Under the pieces are notes generated by a model, which worked only from the letters and a program-made list of their open reading frames with translations, was not told where the DNA came from and did not search any database. A program made the translations under genes and the position numbers. A stretch of 64,000 bases of DNA from Ascidia mentula (taxonomy: Eukaryota > Chordata > Ascidiacea > Phlebobranchia > Ascidiidae): assembly GCA_947561715.1 (NCBI GenBank), contig OX387204.1, forward strand, positions 6,825,001-6,889,000, written 5' to 3'. Every line of letters starts with the position of its first letter. Position 1 is the stretch's first letter. Below, in pieces: positions 1 to 13,000 of the stretch.

Positions 1-1087
1 CGGTGTCAGGCTTTTGCGTAGAACTAATGTCGATGGACCCTCCATTGCGAAATCTTGTTGAAGGGACAGCAACATTAACGGGCGTAGATCTGGTAAGGTT
101 TACTTTCTTCTTTGTTGCCTTGCCGCGTTTATCTTGCACACATGCAGTATTCGCGGGTGGCATTTTGGTCGGGGGGACTTTTTTCCGCCTTCGGATGGAC
201 GTATGCCTGTTGCCACTTTGTCTAACGCGGTTCATCGACGGTGTAGAGGTGCCAGAACTGGTTTTAATGCTGTTATGTTCAAGACGGTCACCCAGGCTAT
301 GTGCCGGCGACTGTTCGACATTAAGAATTGTAGTTGATCGATGCCTTCGTCGTGCTTGCGATGTATTACTGTAGGAACGCTGGCGCGTAGAACGGCGTCT
401 CGACCTACGTCTGATACTGTTCGATGGGTAGCGAACTTGAAAATTGTTGCTGGCAGAACGTTTTCGAATGCCTGCATTTTCATCTGGCGAAATGGCGTTA
501 TTCTTGTCCTCAGGAATGCTGGCGTGGCCGAATTCTACGCATGTTTTACTGTCTTCATTTTTTTGAATGTTTATGTCATCCGTGGGCTCTTTTTCTTCAT
601 CTCGAAACTCCATCGGGGGTTCTAATTTGATGCCTAGTAGGTATTGGTAGCCGACGGCCAAATTGCTGTTGCTTTCTGTCGGTTCGGCGCCAATCGTCTC
701 GATACTGCAGTGCGAAATCGTGTTGCTGTCACTCACGGAGTTGGCGCTGGTATAGTAGTGTCGCTCGTCGTGCTTTTTGTGATGCTTGCTCACGAACAGC
801 GAGAATACCTTCCTAAATGGGGAATGCATCTTCTTGCTCTTGTCCACCATGACCGATCCGCTGAGATTCCGCGGCAGCGAAAGAGTGTTCGCTTGTGGAA
901 ATGGGTCGCTTTTCATTTCAGATGGCACCCCCAGACAGATCGACTCACTGCGACTCGTGTTTGACGACTGACGGGACAGCTCCTTGTTTTGCTGCTGGCT
1001 GTGCTGTTTTCTGTTCCTCAGCCAAAACCTCAATCCGCGTGTTTTTGAAATTACCTCGCCTGACTTGCTTTCAGACTTTTCAGACAT
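1..1087 (-). CDS. Unknown basic, Ser/Arg-rich protein, 5' coding exon (open at window edge)
   Basis: Reading the minus strand from the ATG at 1087 gives 362 codons without a stop, ending only because the window ends. The N-terminus reads MSEKSESKSGEVISKTRG. It is followed by RFWLRNRKQ, a lysine/histidine cluster (KKMHSPFRKVFSLFVSKHHKK) and an Arg/Ser-rich stretch around residues 220-250 (RRRSRRRSTRQRSYS). I see no folded domain, signal peptide or membrane helix, and the composition looks intrinsically disordered and basic. An in-frame stop lies upstream of the ATG. A pyrimidine-rich acceptor ending TGCAG lies about 65 nt before the ATG, so the 5' leader is probably spliced (cis or trans). I do not recognise the family. 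The length of the open frame and its codon-like composition make a real exon likely; its product is unknown. Confidence 0.7.
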   Translation of the reverse strand, partial: MSEKSESKSGEVISKTRGLRFWLRNRKQHSQQQNKELSRQSSNTSRSESICLGVPSEMKSDPFPQANTLSLPRNLSGSVMVDKSKKMHSPFRKVFSLFVSKHHKKHDERHYYTSANSVSDSNTISHCSIETIGAEPTESNSNLAVGYQYLLGIKLEPPMEFRDEEKEPTDDINIQKNEDSKTCVEFGHASIPEDKNNAISPDENAGIRKRSASNNFQVRYPSNSIRRRSRRRSTRQRSYSNTSQARRRHRSTTILNVEQSPAHSLGDRLEHNSIKTSSGTSTPSMNRVRQSGNRHTSIRRRKKVPPTKMPPANTACVQDKRGKATKKKVNLTRSTPVNVAVPSTRFRNGGSIDISSTQKPDT

Positions 1088-4000
1088 TTCCCAGCACCAA
1101 TGGTGGTTCACTAGTCACACATCGCCTAATCACCATTCTGCACTTGTTCAAAATAAGAACGAAACGAGTCAAAGTAAGATATTGCTGCTGTCGCTGTCTG
1201 ACAACAATCGTTGCGCAACTTGTCTGCATCAAAGAGCAAAATCTCGACTGGATGCATTTTTAATAAACTGCTGCCATTTACAGGCAATCATTTCGATGGT
1301 TTAGACCGATCGATATTTGTTTTCAAAGGACTTCGACTGTGCATTAAGCAACGCGTAAACACCAGAGAACAAACCGGAGTCTAGCGAGTTGCAAGAGCGA
1401 AATTGAAAGTTTTACAACTTTACAGGCGCTTCATAATAGCTACTTGCTTCCCTTGCCGCAAGCGCATTGTTTGCAAATAACAGCATGCGTCGAACGACCC
1501 TTGCCGGGTTAATCAGCATAAATCACTCGACGGACGCTTTGCTATCGCCTCCGTGACTTGCCTGGGCGCAGAGGGGATCACTGGCAATCACCGAACCCCG
1601 TTTCAAATTGAGAAAGGAAACCGTAGGAAGTTTGAAGCGGACCGCAAGAACTGCACGGAAAGTGCAACGAGCGTTTGAACGGAAGCAATACTCCGCAAGC
1701 GGCTCTGGCAGCGCCGCAAAAACATTGCCTCTCTGCTTTTTGATAAGTTCAAGCACGATGTCGCACAAATCAGTGTGGAATCCTGGAACACTGGCATGTT
1801 CACTTTTTTATTGCAGCCATTCATAAATTCGCAGGCGTGTCCGAATGAGGCGTTCTTGTTTATTTACATTTCCGTGTCCCAGGTTCCCACAGAACAAACC
1901 CGCAGGTAGTCGTATGGTATGGCGAACACGAATAAAAACTAGTCACCCTACTCCACAAATTGGCAGTTATGATATTTTTGCACACATGACTCTGAATAAT
2001 TAAACCTAGCGTAAACGTATATCGGTAGGTTGTTTCATGTCAAGAGCATATTATCTTTCAAGGCGAAATAATAAAATACCTAAATGACATTAAACAGATA
2101 GCTTTTCCAAGCGTGAAATGACTCAAGATTTGTGGAACAAGATACTATGCGTTCCTAATTATTCCATGCCCTCAAATCCAGGCTTTCGCAGCGGGTCGCA
2201 TTTTTAAGGATCTCTCACAGTTGAAACTGGAGCTTAGCGAGAATCCAACATCGCCAATGTTCGTAAACATATTAGCTTCGAATCTAGAACATCGACATAA
2301 AGGTCATTTGAGTTCGCGTCGCAACTTCTATGAGCAACAGGTGACTAATGTAGCTTTCTTGTGGCAAACAACAGGAATCGGCAAGACATAGTTTGTAATT
2401 ATTTGGTCGGTTCCGGGAAAACGCGGATAGATCGTGACTTGTAAACAGTAGAGCACCGAAAGGCAAGTCTAGTCGTAAAGGACCAAAGCGCTTCGGGGCT
2501 AATGATGCGTTGCGAATGACCTGTGTGTAAGCTGGACACGTCGTGTTGTTTTGCGGCACGTTCTTATAGCTTCTCTCGCGATAACTTTGGCCGTCTTGCA
2601 AATATAAATTGCCACATTCAACCTACTAAGGTCATGCGTGCCAAGTTCCGTATTGCGACCATGTAGGCAACATTTCAGTTCGAATTGCGGTTGTGTCTAG
2701 CATTTCCCTGACAAAACGTCCAACTGCTTGCCTCACTGGGATAATTATTTACGCCCAAATATCGATCACGGTTGCGCAAATTGCAATCGTAAAGACGAGA
2801 TGTCAATCTAAATCAAACTGGAATGACGTCACTATGACCTAGGTGGTACGCGTTAAGATTGAATTTTTTAATGTCGATCAATAAGCAATGAAATCCTTGA
2901 AATTGTGGTAATTATTCCGATTGATTACAGGCAAAAATAACTGAATCTCTTGCCATTCGCAACAGTCCATAGCGTCTAAGTATTCGATTGGGTTTTCTTG
3001 CATGCACAATTTTTTTCCTTAACCCAAATATATCTTGCACAAAATTTCCCAAAATAATCGAGAAATAATAGTGAGGAACAGGTCTAAGGGCCTTTACTGG
3101 ATGTGAACATTATTACAGACATGTACAATACGCCTGGTATATTATGTTTGTAGAAAAACGATAGAACTAACAAGAATTCCATGACCGACCAGTAGGGCTA
3201 TGTGAATTATAACCGAACATGCATTGGCAATACTCACGTGAGGTCCCCATGTTCGTTCCGCCATTTCTTCAGTATCCGGTGTAGGTGACGACGACGTCTT
3301 TCCGACGTGTTTAAGTGACTTTCTGATTCTGCACGTAAGTGAACATGAAGTTAGCTGGCAACATTTTAGTTAATATCGTTGTGTACTCTGACGTGTTGGC
3401 ATTTTCCGTAAAGTTAAACGGTATGAGAAGACCCACTATGTTATAATCTCATTTAAAGTCTATATTACTTAACGTCTACACACAATTCGTTAAACCAAGA
3501 GCTTTACACGCGGGTGACCTGATACTCCAAGTAGATTAAAATCAAGACTCGCACGTATTGCTTAATAGCTCCTTGCCTTAAACTTCCTTTCTTTGTTCTA
3601 AACACAAAGGCAGCCACACGAAACTAAATCCCTAGCTCGTTGTCAAGCTTTCAATGAGTTTCTGGCTGCATGCGCAATCACAACGTTCATACAAGACTCC
3701 GTGCGTTGACCTATAGCACGTATAACGACCAGTTACGTGGCTAAAGCGTTGCGCAGCAAGCAAAAAACGTCATTAATCTGATCTTGCGTCTTTAGCACGG
3801 CAGAAACTTACTCCTTTCAGAAATAACGAGTCCCATAAGAAGCAACGTGCGAAGAACCTTAATTAAAGAGTTACGTACAACAGTGATGCGCGGTCGCCGT
3901 GTGTGTTCACTGTTGCTACTTAGTAACGGTTCTTCTCTGAGTCAATATACATTACATCTTAATTTTTGCACCCAAAAGCCGCGGGGGTCGTGATTATTGC

Positions 4001-6399
4001 GTTGCGTTCCTCGTCCGACTTTGCCCATTACCTGTTGCACACACATTTCTTACCTAATGCTGAAGTGAATCTGCACAGACCAGCATTCTGACGAAGCAGC
4101 ATTGGCCGTTAACTTCGTGACCCCCATCTTGACAGGCGAAGGCTATATGGCAATTTCTGAAGTAGCGGTAAAAAATTCTTGACTGCCACTCAGAGCGTAT
4201 AATACTTCTTCAATGTGTTGTTATTTATGAACGTCACTCAGCAACACACCTTACGCAACATAATTTTGACTTCATTTTGATGCTATAACAAATAAAATGT
4301 TGTGAGTTGTGATGCGGTTAACGACTCTTCTTATCCTTGAATGTCACACATAAACCTCCGATAACTTGTAATCGGCCAGCTTCAACTTTACTCAGTCTGG
4401 ATGATCTCTACTTCTCAACCTGGCATTATATGTATGACACTGTGGCTCGGCTTGTAGCACGATTGCTCGAAGGTACAGCTCTCGCGGCCTTTCAAGTGCG
4501 TTTAGCGGCCTGCAGTTTTTATCTCCGCGCTGTGTGTTCTGTCCGCATTGACAAACACTTGACAAGCAGCGATAAACTCTATCCAGGTCCGCGATCTCCA
4601 CACACAGCACGCCTACTTTCGAAACACACTGCAGATGAAAACAACTAACAGTCTTTTCCCCACATCCAACTCGATCTAACCAAAAGACTATCTTACATTC
4701 ACATTTCCGCCTTCATCTGAACGGACAAGCACAAAGACGCTAGGCGCCCAAAACGTGCTTTGCGCAACAACACGCACTTGCCGCCACTACAATGGCAAAA
4801 AAACATCGATGAAAGCTGGTGAGTGACACACAACAGGCGGGTCAGCGCAACTGTTAGCGTTCGCAACAAGTTCACATAGTTCCGCCCGTTCTGTGCAAGG
4901 AATCCGTGCGAAAAGAGTCCGAACTTGTTTAACCGAACACGCGATAAGAAATGTGAATTAAGCTCACTAAAGTGACTTGGTCGGGTTTGCGAAATCGTGG
5001 TAAAAGGCGCTAATAACTAGGTGTGTAGCGGTTTACCTTCGGACAAGACACACCAACTGCGAAAAACCACCAGTTTCGCCGTATGCGCTGGGGCTATTTC
5101 TTTCTCCAAGTTTTTTTTTTATTTAGTTTTTAATTATTGTGTTGCTGTTGGTGCTATGCGTATTGCAATTTTAAAGAACTTGTCTTTCAGGCACAAGTAG
5201 CGTATTTTTTGGAACATAACTCCCGGTTTTATAAATCTTTAAAACAAACAGTCTTGGCAGTTACATGGGCTTAGCAAGCACGTATACCAAAAACGCAAAC
5301 ACAAATTAATGGTTACGTGTGCTAGAAGGACAATTAAAACTCAAGAATTTTTAATTAGTTTTTCCAAACTGTGTAAAGTAGGGTTTTTTTAGCTTTATGT
5401 GCTTCTTTCGCCCTTTTGCCTTTTTTCGCGCGTGACTATTTTCGCCGTGTTGGTGTTTTGCTTTACTTGTCCTGATAAAGGTTTGTTGAATAACGACCGA
5501 AACGTCGTCCTAACAAGTTTCTCTTTTTGCCAGAAGAGCCTTTAATTACTACAGTAGGGTTACGTGGGTAGATTCGAATTTCGGTTTAAAATACATTCAG
5601 CACTGATAGCGAAGAGTATTGTGATCCTGTGCAATGTTTTCAACATTTTCTGATTTCGTTTTTATGTATATCCTTCCACCATAACGTATAATATCGCGAT
5701 ACACTACCATAAACGAAATGCTTCAATCCCAAATGTCGCGACTATTTACTGCGTCGTTTTTTTGTTGTTGGGGCGTTGCGAGCTTACTTGGCTTTTGACG
5801 AATTTGATTTTCATAACAAACTGCATGACCTTTTAGCTGTTACAGTGATAAGAAAAGGAATTATCGGTTTACGCAAAAGAATTCGTCCTAAAAACGGTCA
5901 ACATCTAACAATTTTTTGAAATCCGTCACGGTCCATAAAAATTTGCCCCTGTGCAACGCTCATAAACGAAAAATCTACTGTTGCTTATTTCGCGTCAAGT
6001 GCTTCACGCTCAGTTCTACACTCCATTGACAGTGAAAAAACAAGGCCGTCCCATTACATCGTTACATGAGGCGTTTTCCTTGCTGTGCAGGCAACCCTAT
6101 AAATATTTCACGCATGTATTTGGTTTATGTTAACGAACCGTACTGTTATTACGCAATATCGATCTCCTTGCACAAAGGCAGCAAATCGGTGCGCTGTATT
6201 GATTGCAAAACAATGGGGACCTGTGTACAGCGCAGGTTAAATCCACGCGCCCGCGGTAAGTCGATTGGTAACGGAACCCACTGCTATTCATCCGCAAGGT
6301 TGGGGTACATACATGTTAACCGAATACTACAAGCAGGGCGTTGGTCTCTTGTGACACGACCGCGGGTTTATCTCTGCGCCAACGAATGCGATATCTTAC
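1088..6399. other. No convincing gene; possible introns or intergenic
   Basis: I found no long open frame with matching splice sites on either strand. Short ORFs (2284-2601 minus, 4337-4648 plus, 4392-4610 minus) lack plausible protein composition and splice signals. The stretch may hold small downstream exons of the gene at 6.4-8.8 kb, whose last seen exon has strong donors, and the promoter of the gene at 1-1087. A hammerhead-like motif lies at 5465-5518. Confidence 0.5.
5465..5518 (+). repeat. Hammerhead-ribozyme-like motif, possible Penelope-like element relic
   Basis: The segment has the order of a type I hammerhead. A stem strand ACTTGT is followed by a near-consensus CTGATGA box. Next come a GG...CC stem-loop, the GAAAC box and GTC, then ACAAGT, which pairs with the first strand. 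Motifs of this form with a minimal stem III are known from the terminal repeats of Penelope-like retroelements. The core is not fully consensus, so activity is doubtful. I see no element proteins nearby; it looks like a fossil fragment. Confidence 0.35.
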
Positions 6400-8825
6400 T
6401 TGTTGATAGCTCCTTTCTTACTGCTGGCGTTTCTTTGTATTCCAACATCATCGTATCCATCCACGGCAGCCTGCTTCTTCAAATAACGGTCGCTGTGGTG
6501 ACGCTGCACCTTGACATCGCTGCTAACGCTCTCTTCTGAGCTTGCTCCGGATCCACCCGATGCAGTCCATATGCTGTTTGGTGAGCTTAGATTTGATCTT
6601 CTAAGCCGTGCTCCGTACACTCCTTCGCGTGGTAGGGACGTGTAATACTTGGAGTCAACTCCGGAGTCGGGCGACAGCTCATTTGAAAGTGAGTTGTTCA
6701 AAGCTTCGCTAAAACTCGTGTTCTTACGTTTGGCCAACTGCTCTGGTCTTTTGCTTGAATCCATAGTGGCCCGCCTGGAGGGAATTTCGGCGCAATCACC
6801 ATCAAAAAGGAAGAAAAGCGGTTCTCCTCGCGTTTCTGCTGTAAAATTAATGCTTTCTTTAAATTCAAAATACCATTTCTCATTTACGATGTTAGTACTT
6901 CAGTATAATAGGATATGAACTAAGTTCGTCACTGATTTTACCTAAAACTTGTGCTGCAACATATTACCACCAGTGACGGAGGCCTTAAACTATATTATCG
7001 CCATTGTTTGTTTTGCCACTAACATAACCACATCAAACAAAATTAGACTCCCTTCATAAAACTCAGTTCATTATCAGTGACGTACAACACGGCACTGATT
7101 CAGTTGCTTAGTGCTTGATTATTGGCTTTACACGTCACAATCCCTGTCCATATTTTTTTGCATTACCAGATCCTCACCTTCATTGCCGCGCACTGGTCTG
7201 GTTGTTCCCGGGGCGAAAGTTATTGATTGGTTTGAAAACTGGCTCACGTGCTTTGTCCTCATGTCATTCATAACGTTCATATCTGGCAAGTCAGCTCGCT
7301 GTTGGTTATCCGACTCCGGAAAGATGTCTGATGGTGATTGTTTCCCCGCGGACGTGCGCTGCGACTTGCGGTTCGTCTCGTCCAAGCTGACACTGCGTTT
7401 GAAACTGACCAGAAATGACTTGTTGATCGTCGAAAACTTCTGCTTCACCCAGCTACCTGCGGCGGCGTTCTCGTGAGGGATTCCAGTCGGTGGTTTTTGG
7501 CCCACTTGTCTTTCTTCGTTGCCCGTAAGCAAACACCCGTTCTCCGCTGCTGGCGTAAGAGCAACCCCGCTTTCAGAAATTGTCGATGTGTCTAAAAAAG
7601 GTGCAAACTTGACTTCCGTGACCTCGCTAATCGCACCGCGACTTCGCCTTGTTCGTTTTAGACTATTGCGCGTCACAGGCAGGCTTTTCGTGGCGCTCAG
7701 CTTGCGTTTTTCTTTGGAGCCCGGTATGAAGTGCTGGGCAAATTTAAACGGCGCCGAATGGGTTAAGCTTGCGAAACGCCTCGTCTGTTTGGGCGAATCT
7801 TCCTCCTGTGCGTTGGTGGCGTCTTGCTGAGCCGTGAACCACGATTCGATTCGGTCGAAAGTCTTTTGCTTGCTTTTTCTTTTCGGCGAGTCCACCGAGC
7901 GTTTTGGGAACTCAACCGCTTTATCGGCCGAGTTAATTCCAACGCAGTTGGCTTTTGTTTGATTCAAGTCCTCGCGGGAACTTTTGTACGCCTGAAAGGA
8001 CTGATGCCTTGATATAACTGGACTGCTTCGGTCGACGGACGTGGAGTGGTTTAGTCTCTGCCCTTCACTGAATCCAATTGATTTTGCGATGTTCAACGAA
8101 CCAATACACAACGCACCCTGACTTCTTGCTTTCGGAAGCGTTCTGTCGTTCTGCGCAACGGTTGGCTTGTGTGGCGAAATGTCGAAATCAAAACCTCTGT
8201 CCCTTATTTTAAGGACTTCTAAGTTTGTACAAGCGGATTCGCCTTTTGACTTTTTCTCAGCGTGAATAACATCATTCACGCCGTTCTCCTCTGTGGATTG
8301 AAGGAAATGGGGTTCGCTTTCCAATAAACCAGGCGCCAGGCACTCGTCCCTCAGTGATTGCGATTTCAATGGTCTATTCTCTTCGTTTTCCGCGGCACCG
8401 ACCTTATCTGTGTTTTCGCCGCACGGCTGTTTACCTGCACCTGCCGCTGCATCTTCGGAGTTGCCCAAAGAAACTCCGTCTGTTGGCTTTACTCTCACGG
8501 TCGAGATAAGCCCGGCCGCATGGTCTAAAGTTACGTCACATGATGACCATGCGTCGCTCTTGTTTTCGTCGTCACTGCATTCGTCGTCAAGCTCAGTGTT
8601 GAGACTTTCGAGTAAGCGGTTCACGTTGTCAAGGACTTCGTCTAGCTCGGCTGCGTCATCCAGCTCAAATCTAGACGGATGCTCTGTTCGAACGCAATTT
8701 AGCGTCGCACCATAGTTAAATGTGTCGCTAGGTGTCTCACTGGAGGCAAAAATTTGGTTGTTGTTGTTCGTGGCGATCTGCAGCTCATGGTTGTAGATAT
8801 CGCCCTCCCCGGAGTCATTCCACAT
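6396..8825 (-). CDS. Unknown Ser-rich disordered protein, at least two exons
   Basis: Exon 1 runs from the ATG at 8825 to 7178 (549 codons plus one base, donor AAG|GTGAGG). It joins exon 2, which begins at 6838, in matching phase. No AG lies between the preceding in-frame stop and this ATG, so the ATG is a true start. The protein begins MWNDSGEGDIYNHEL and has an acidic segment (AELDEVLDNVNRLLESLNTELDD). Later come a basic Ser-rich region (KRKLSATKSLPVTRNSLKR) and, in exon 2, NTSFSEALNNSLSNELSPDSG. There is no signal peptide, membrane segment or recognised domain. The composition suggests a cytoplasmic phosphoprotein or adaptor. If exon 2 is terminal, the stop is the TAA at 6396-6398. Two strong donors just before it (after 6422 and 6400) suggest that further exons may exist downstream. 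The family is not recognised. Confidence 0.7.
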
Positions 8826-9854
8826 GTTCAAGAATTTCCGGCAATGCGGAATGTTTGGAACGTGTGGAGTTGGCCAAAGAGTTTATTCAAATAGTTTTTT
8901 GAAGAAAACCACTTCAATTCAACACGTACACATGGCCTACATAATTGCACATTTTGTTAAAGCACTGAAAGAAAATGCATTAAAAATTTACGCAAAATTG
9001 TGTTGTTAACAAGAACTTTTTGGAACCACAAATGTCCGAAACACTAAAAAATCCAGTTAAATTCCTAACATCAGCATAGTCTATGTACGCAAAACCATAT
9101 ATACTTTTCCGAAAGTAAAAACGTCTCCAAAACTGGAAACCTTTTGCAAAATACAAAGAATCACAGGTACGTGTTTGCCGGAGTGGGTGGGTGATCCGAG
9201 ATCAACTGGCAAACTCATTTGCGAGTCAATAGACCGCGTTCCGAGCTATTACTTATCCCGCACATTGAGCTGTGCTTAACCTGCTGTACAAACAAAGCGA
9301 TAAGGAACAGAGCGACAAAAAATCGCTTTCCCAATGCAACAATGTGATCCCACACATGAGGGTCTTTTTTTACCAAAGCCTGTTTTCCTAATGATCGCAA
9401 TTGTTTTCGTTTCGACTGCCATCGCCTTTAAACAAGATCAGCGACAATTAGATAGAAGTAGTTGCCCTGACTGTATTGATTAAAGATCTCATACAAAAAC
9501 GTCTGGGTTTTTACGCGATTCAAACCTTTTTTGATATTCTTCACTGCAGAGCTCCTGATCGTTTCAAAAAGTATTTTACCGAGCGACAGACGAGAGTTGA
9601 ACTTTAAACCAGGGTACTGTCAAAATAAGCGATACGCGAGGGCTATAGTTGACAACCCGCAGTAAAACGCCTGTTTTCTGATGCGCCTCTGCAAGCGACC
9701 GATCGGGACGCAGTCTGATAGACAAGCCGTCATCTTCGACACATTCCACAACGCGTTTCCCCAACGAAGGCGAAAACACGGGGCGGGGTCACTCCCTTTT
9801 TGTTGTTTCAACAAATGCGCAAATTAGCGCGGTATCCGTAAAGGTGGCCGCCTT

Positions 9855-10061
9855 TTGCGCCTGCGAACCCCGGCACGGCCTCCAGCACTGTGGAGTGATG
9901 TGCGCCGCACTTTCGAACGTTTGAAGCCGGACAGTGCAACGATTCGCCGCAGATTAGACGAAAATAGCTGGGAAGAAATCGCGAAAGTCATTTGTCAAAT
10001 GACCCAGTTGCGGTTGCCTACGCCTTCAGATTTGCGAGATCTTGTTTTGCAACTCGACTAA
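9855..10061 (+). CDS. Possible 3'-terminal exon of an unseen plus-strand gene
   Basis: The frame is open for 68 codons and ends in TAG... context CTCGACTAA. It is protein-like: FERLKPDSATIRRRLDENSW, EEIAKVICQMTQLRL, then PTPSDLRDLVLQLD before the stop. Helical, charged composition and higher GC than the flanks support coding. There is no ATG at its start and an in-frame stop lies upstream, so it would have to be a terminal exon; CTCCAG near 9891 could be its acceptor. I could not find the preceding exon. It may still be chance. Confidence 0.25.
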   Translation: MRLRTPARPPALWSDVRRTFERLKPDSATIRRRLDENSWEEIAKVICQMTQLRLPTPSDLRDLVLQLD

Positions 10062-13000
10062 TCGCGGCGCCACATCTCGATTGAGGGTTAATGCGACAAA
10101 CCAATACTGAAAAGTCTGTTTAGGTTGTAGCCTGTTAAAACTCGCGACATAATACACGGGGAATGTACATAAACATTTGGCTTTTTGCTCACAGGACCAT
10201 GCAAGTCGTATGTTTTTCAAAAAGTCACGTCGGTTAACAAACGCTACCTTACCCACAAAAGAACCGCAAAAGGTCGAACAAATTCCATGGGTTGCCGTCG
10301 GTAAACAGAGTTAGCGCCGCACCAAGCATATACTTTTGCTAGAATATACCTCTCTCGGGGAAAAGTCACGGAAACTTAATAACCGTTTGAGCATCTATGC
10401 TTCCTCTATGTCTTTTCATACTGTTTAAGATCTATGTACACTTGTTTGCTCGGGGGCGCCAGGATTATATAAAAGTTTTACAAGTATGCTTTCATTCCCC
10501 GTTGGTGATTCCCGTTAGTTAAAGTCTTTTTCTTGCTTCACAATGGCTGATTTTGTTTTACTACTTAAAAAAAACATGTCAAATCCCCTTTAGCAACGCA
10601 AAAGGCACAAAATCTATAATAATTCTTAAAGTAAAAGGAAAGAGGCCTAAATCGCATTGATTTCTTGAAGTAACCTTTACCTAAACACAGCTGTCCGTTC
10701 AAAGTATCGAGCGATCGTTTAAACCATGCAAGAAAATTCGTCAAAAAAACCACACCGATGCACCTAATGCCTTTACGCGCTGCTAAATTTCCAGTTTGTA
10801 CACAAAACTTGCGCTTTTGTTGAAGACAGGCGCTCGACTTTCACGATTGCAATTTCCCACGCTACCGCATAATGACAGCTTGATGGGCGGAGTTGCCGAA
10901 AATCGGCTGCAGTCTTTGAATAAAATTTAACCAAATGCAATCAAAATCACTATAAAGCGATATACATCTCAGTATTTGGGTATATATCAACTATATTGTA
11001 TTAAAGTCATATTATTTTTTCTGAAAATTACAAGTCAATGCATGAACAGTGTTTCCAAATTATTGAGCATTTACAAATCACAACATAGGTGCACCTGTAT
11101 ATTATATTTACGTCGAAGGTGTGATAACGGTTTTATGTGTACAACCCACAGCAGTAAACTCGGTGTAAGATGCCGAGCGTCGCAAGAATTTAATTTACTC
11201 CGTGGTGGAAAGATCACGCCTAAAACCAACAAGTCGGCTCATCTTCTTTGTTGTGACGTGGTAATCTCCGCAAACTGCGCTCTGCAAACAGGATATCGTT
11301 CCAGCCACCCGTAAAGTGTATTTAATCGCCGGATAGGCGCTTGAAAAAGAGCAATCCAATGCATCGCAATAAACGCTTTGGGTTTCAAATTTATCGGATC
11401 TATACATAATGTGGGTGTCATTTGGTGGACCTGTACCGTAGTCTTCCGTAGTAATGCGCTTTTGATTTTCATTATCTGGAAATTAGGAGGGCATTTTCTG
11501 CGAGTCAGATATGATAAGCGTCCGTATTTGCCTGATGGCGTAAAAAAATAAGGTAAACCTTGATTTGATTACCTCATTGCCCAAAATAAATTGGCTAGCA
11601 ATAGTAACTATACAGATTTTAGTACATGTAGGAATCTAACGTGATTAGCGATGGTTGCAAGTAGCATAAATTGTAAAATCCTCCGAAATCGGCAAAACAA
11701 CTGACAATGATGTGTATTATCTGTACAAAAAGCAACTGCGCATTGTTCAAAGTACGAAAAAACGCTGATTCACTGAGCACAATAATTATTTCTAGTGAAA
11801 TATGTTGATTTTCCTGCACACATCTTCCTACTATCTTGAAAATTATAAACTCAATCCTTTAAGCCACAACAGCCTAACTTAACACATCCACGACTATAGT
11901 TGCGTTAAACCATGTAGTGTTTCAAGTTGGCCCTCAGTAACCCCTAAACAACAGTTTGACGCTCAAGAGCAAATAGCATGTGAGTGTAACTTCAGCCAGG
12001 CGCATATCGCAGTAGAGGCTTTTCAACTCGTCAATCCTCGTATTTCTAAACGCTTTACCCCACATGGTTCTCCTAACCGGGAATGGCAAAAGTTTTCGCC
12101 TGAAACGGCCTTCTTGTCGGGATAATCGCCTGCCCGCAGCCTTGGACTTGAGCAAATATTTGCAGAAGAAAGTGCGTCCCCGGCTGCGCTCAAACTACAT
12201 TCATTTGCCGTTGCGTAGGTTATATGAGAAACAATTCTCGCCCACAACAAGCAACCACTCGAGACTGTCAAGACCAAGACAATTAGGGCCGCGTTATATT
12301 GATATAACTAATTTTGCAGTGGCAGAACAACACAAAACTAGTAATGGAAAGTCACGTACGATGATGAGTCAGTCACGCGAAATTGCAAAAAAATAAGTTT
12401 TGGGGGATAACATTTTACTTTGAGGCCCTCTGGCAGCAAACATGCCTCGACTTATGGCACCAATTGTTCCTGTCAAAAGCGCGAGCAACAAATAAAGTTC
12501 GAATCCCTGGTGAATTTGGATAAAATTGTGGCGCCATGGGAAACGCACAGAGTACGATGTTCTTGAGTAGTCAAAACCGTGATCCAAAGTCAACAGAGCA
12601 AAGAAGTGACCTTTCTCTGACGTTTTATGCCCATTTCAATTGAATTGCTGCTCACCGGTTTTGATCGGAAGGCAAAATCAGCGATTGACTGATAAAGTGC
12701 ATTTGACTTCAAGAAATATGCTGTTCTTGGACACGGTTTCGGTCATTAGCAATTCCTAAGCCTCGTTATCATGTTCTCCGAAAATAGGCCGCTTTGCGAT
12801 AACACGTTTTCGAAACTCGATTACTTGATCCACAGTAACTTACCACGGTTCTGATATGACGTATATGCCTCGAGTCAACAGGAAGACCGGCCGTTTTTTG
12901 TCAAAAACAATTAACTTCCTGTTTTACTACGTGCATCCGGAGTCCTTAACATCCGACAAAACACGGTGTTACGTCATGTATATACTTCTTACAGCCAAAC

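Noticed and set aside
1100-1160. Joining the unknown gene at 6.4-8.8 kb to the exon at 1-1087
   Set aside because: An acceptor (CTAG) would fit the phase, but it lacks a pyrimidine tract, and the better acceptor upstream leaves an in-frame stop. The two are more likely separate genes.
6066-6539. 157-codon plus-strand open frame
   Set aside because: It overlaps antisense to exon 2 of the minus-strand gene at 6.4-8.8 kb, and its composition is unlike a protein.
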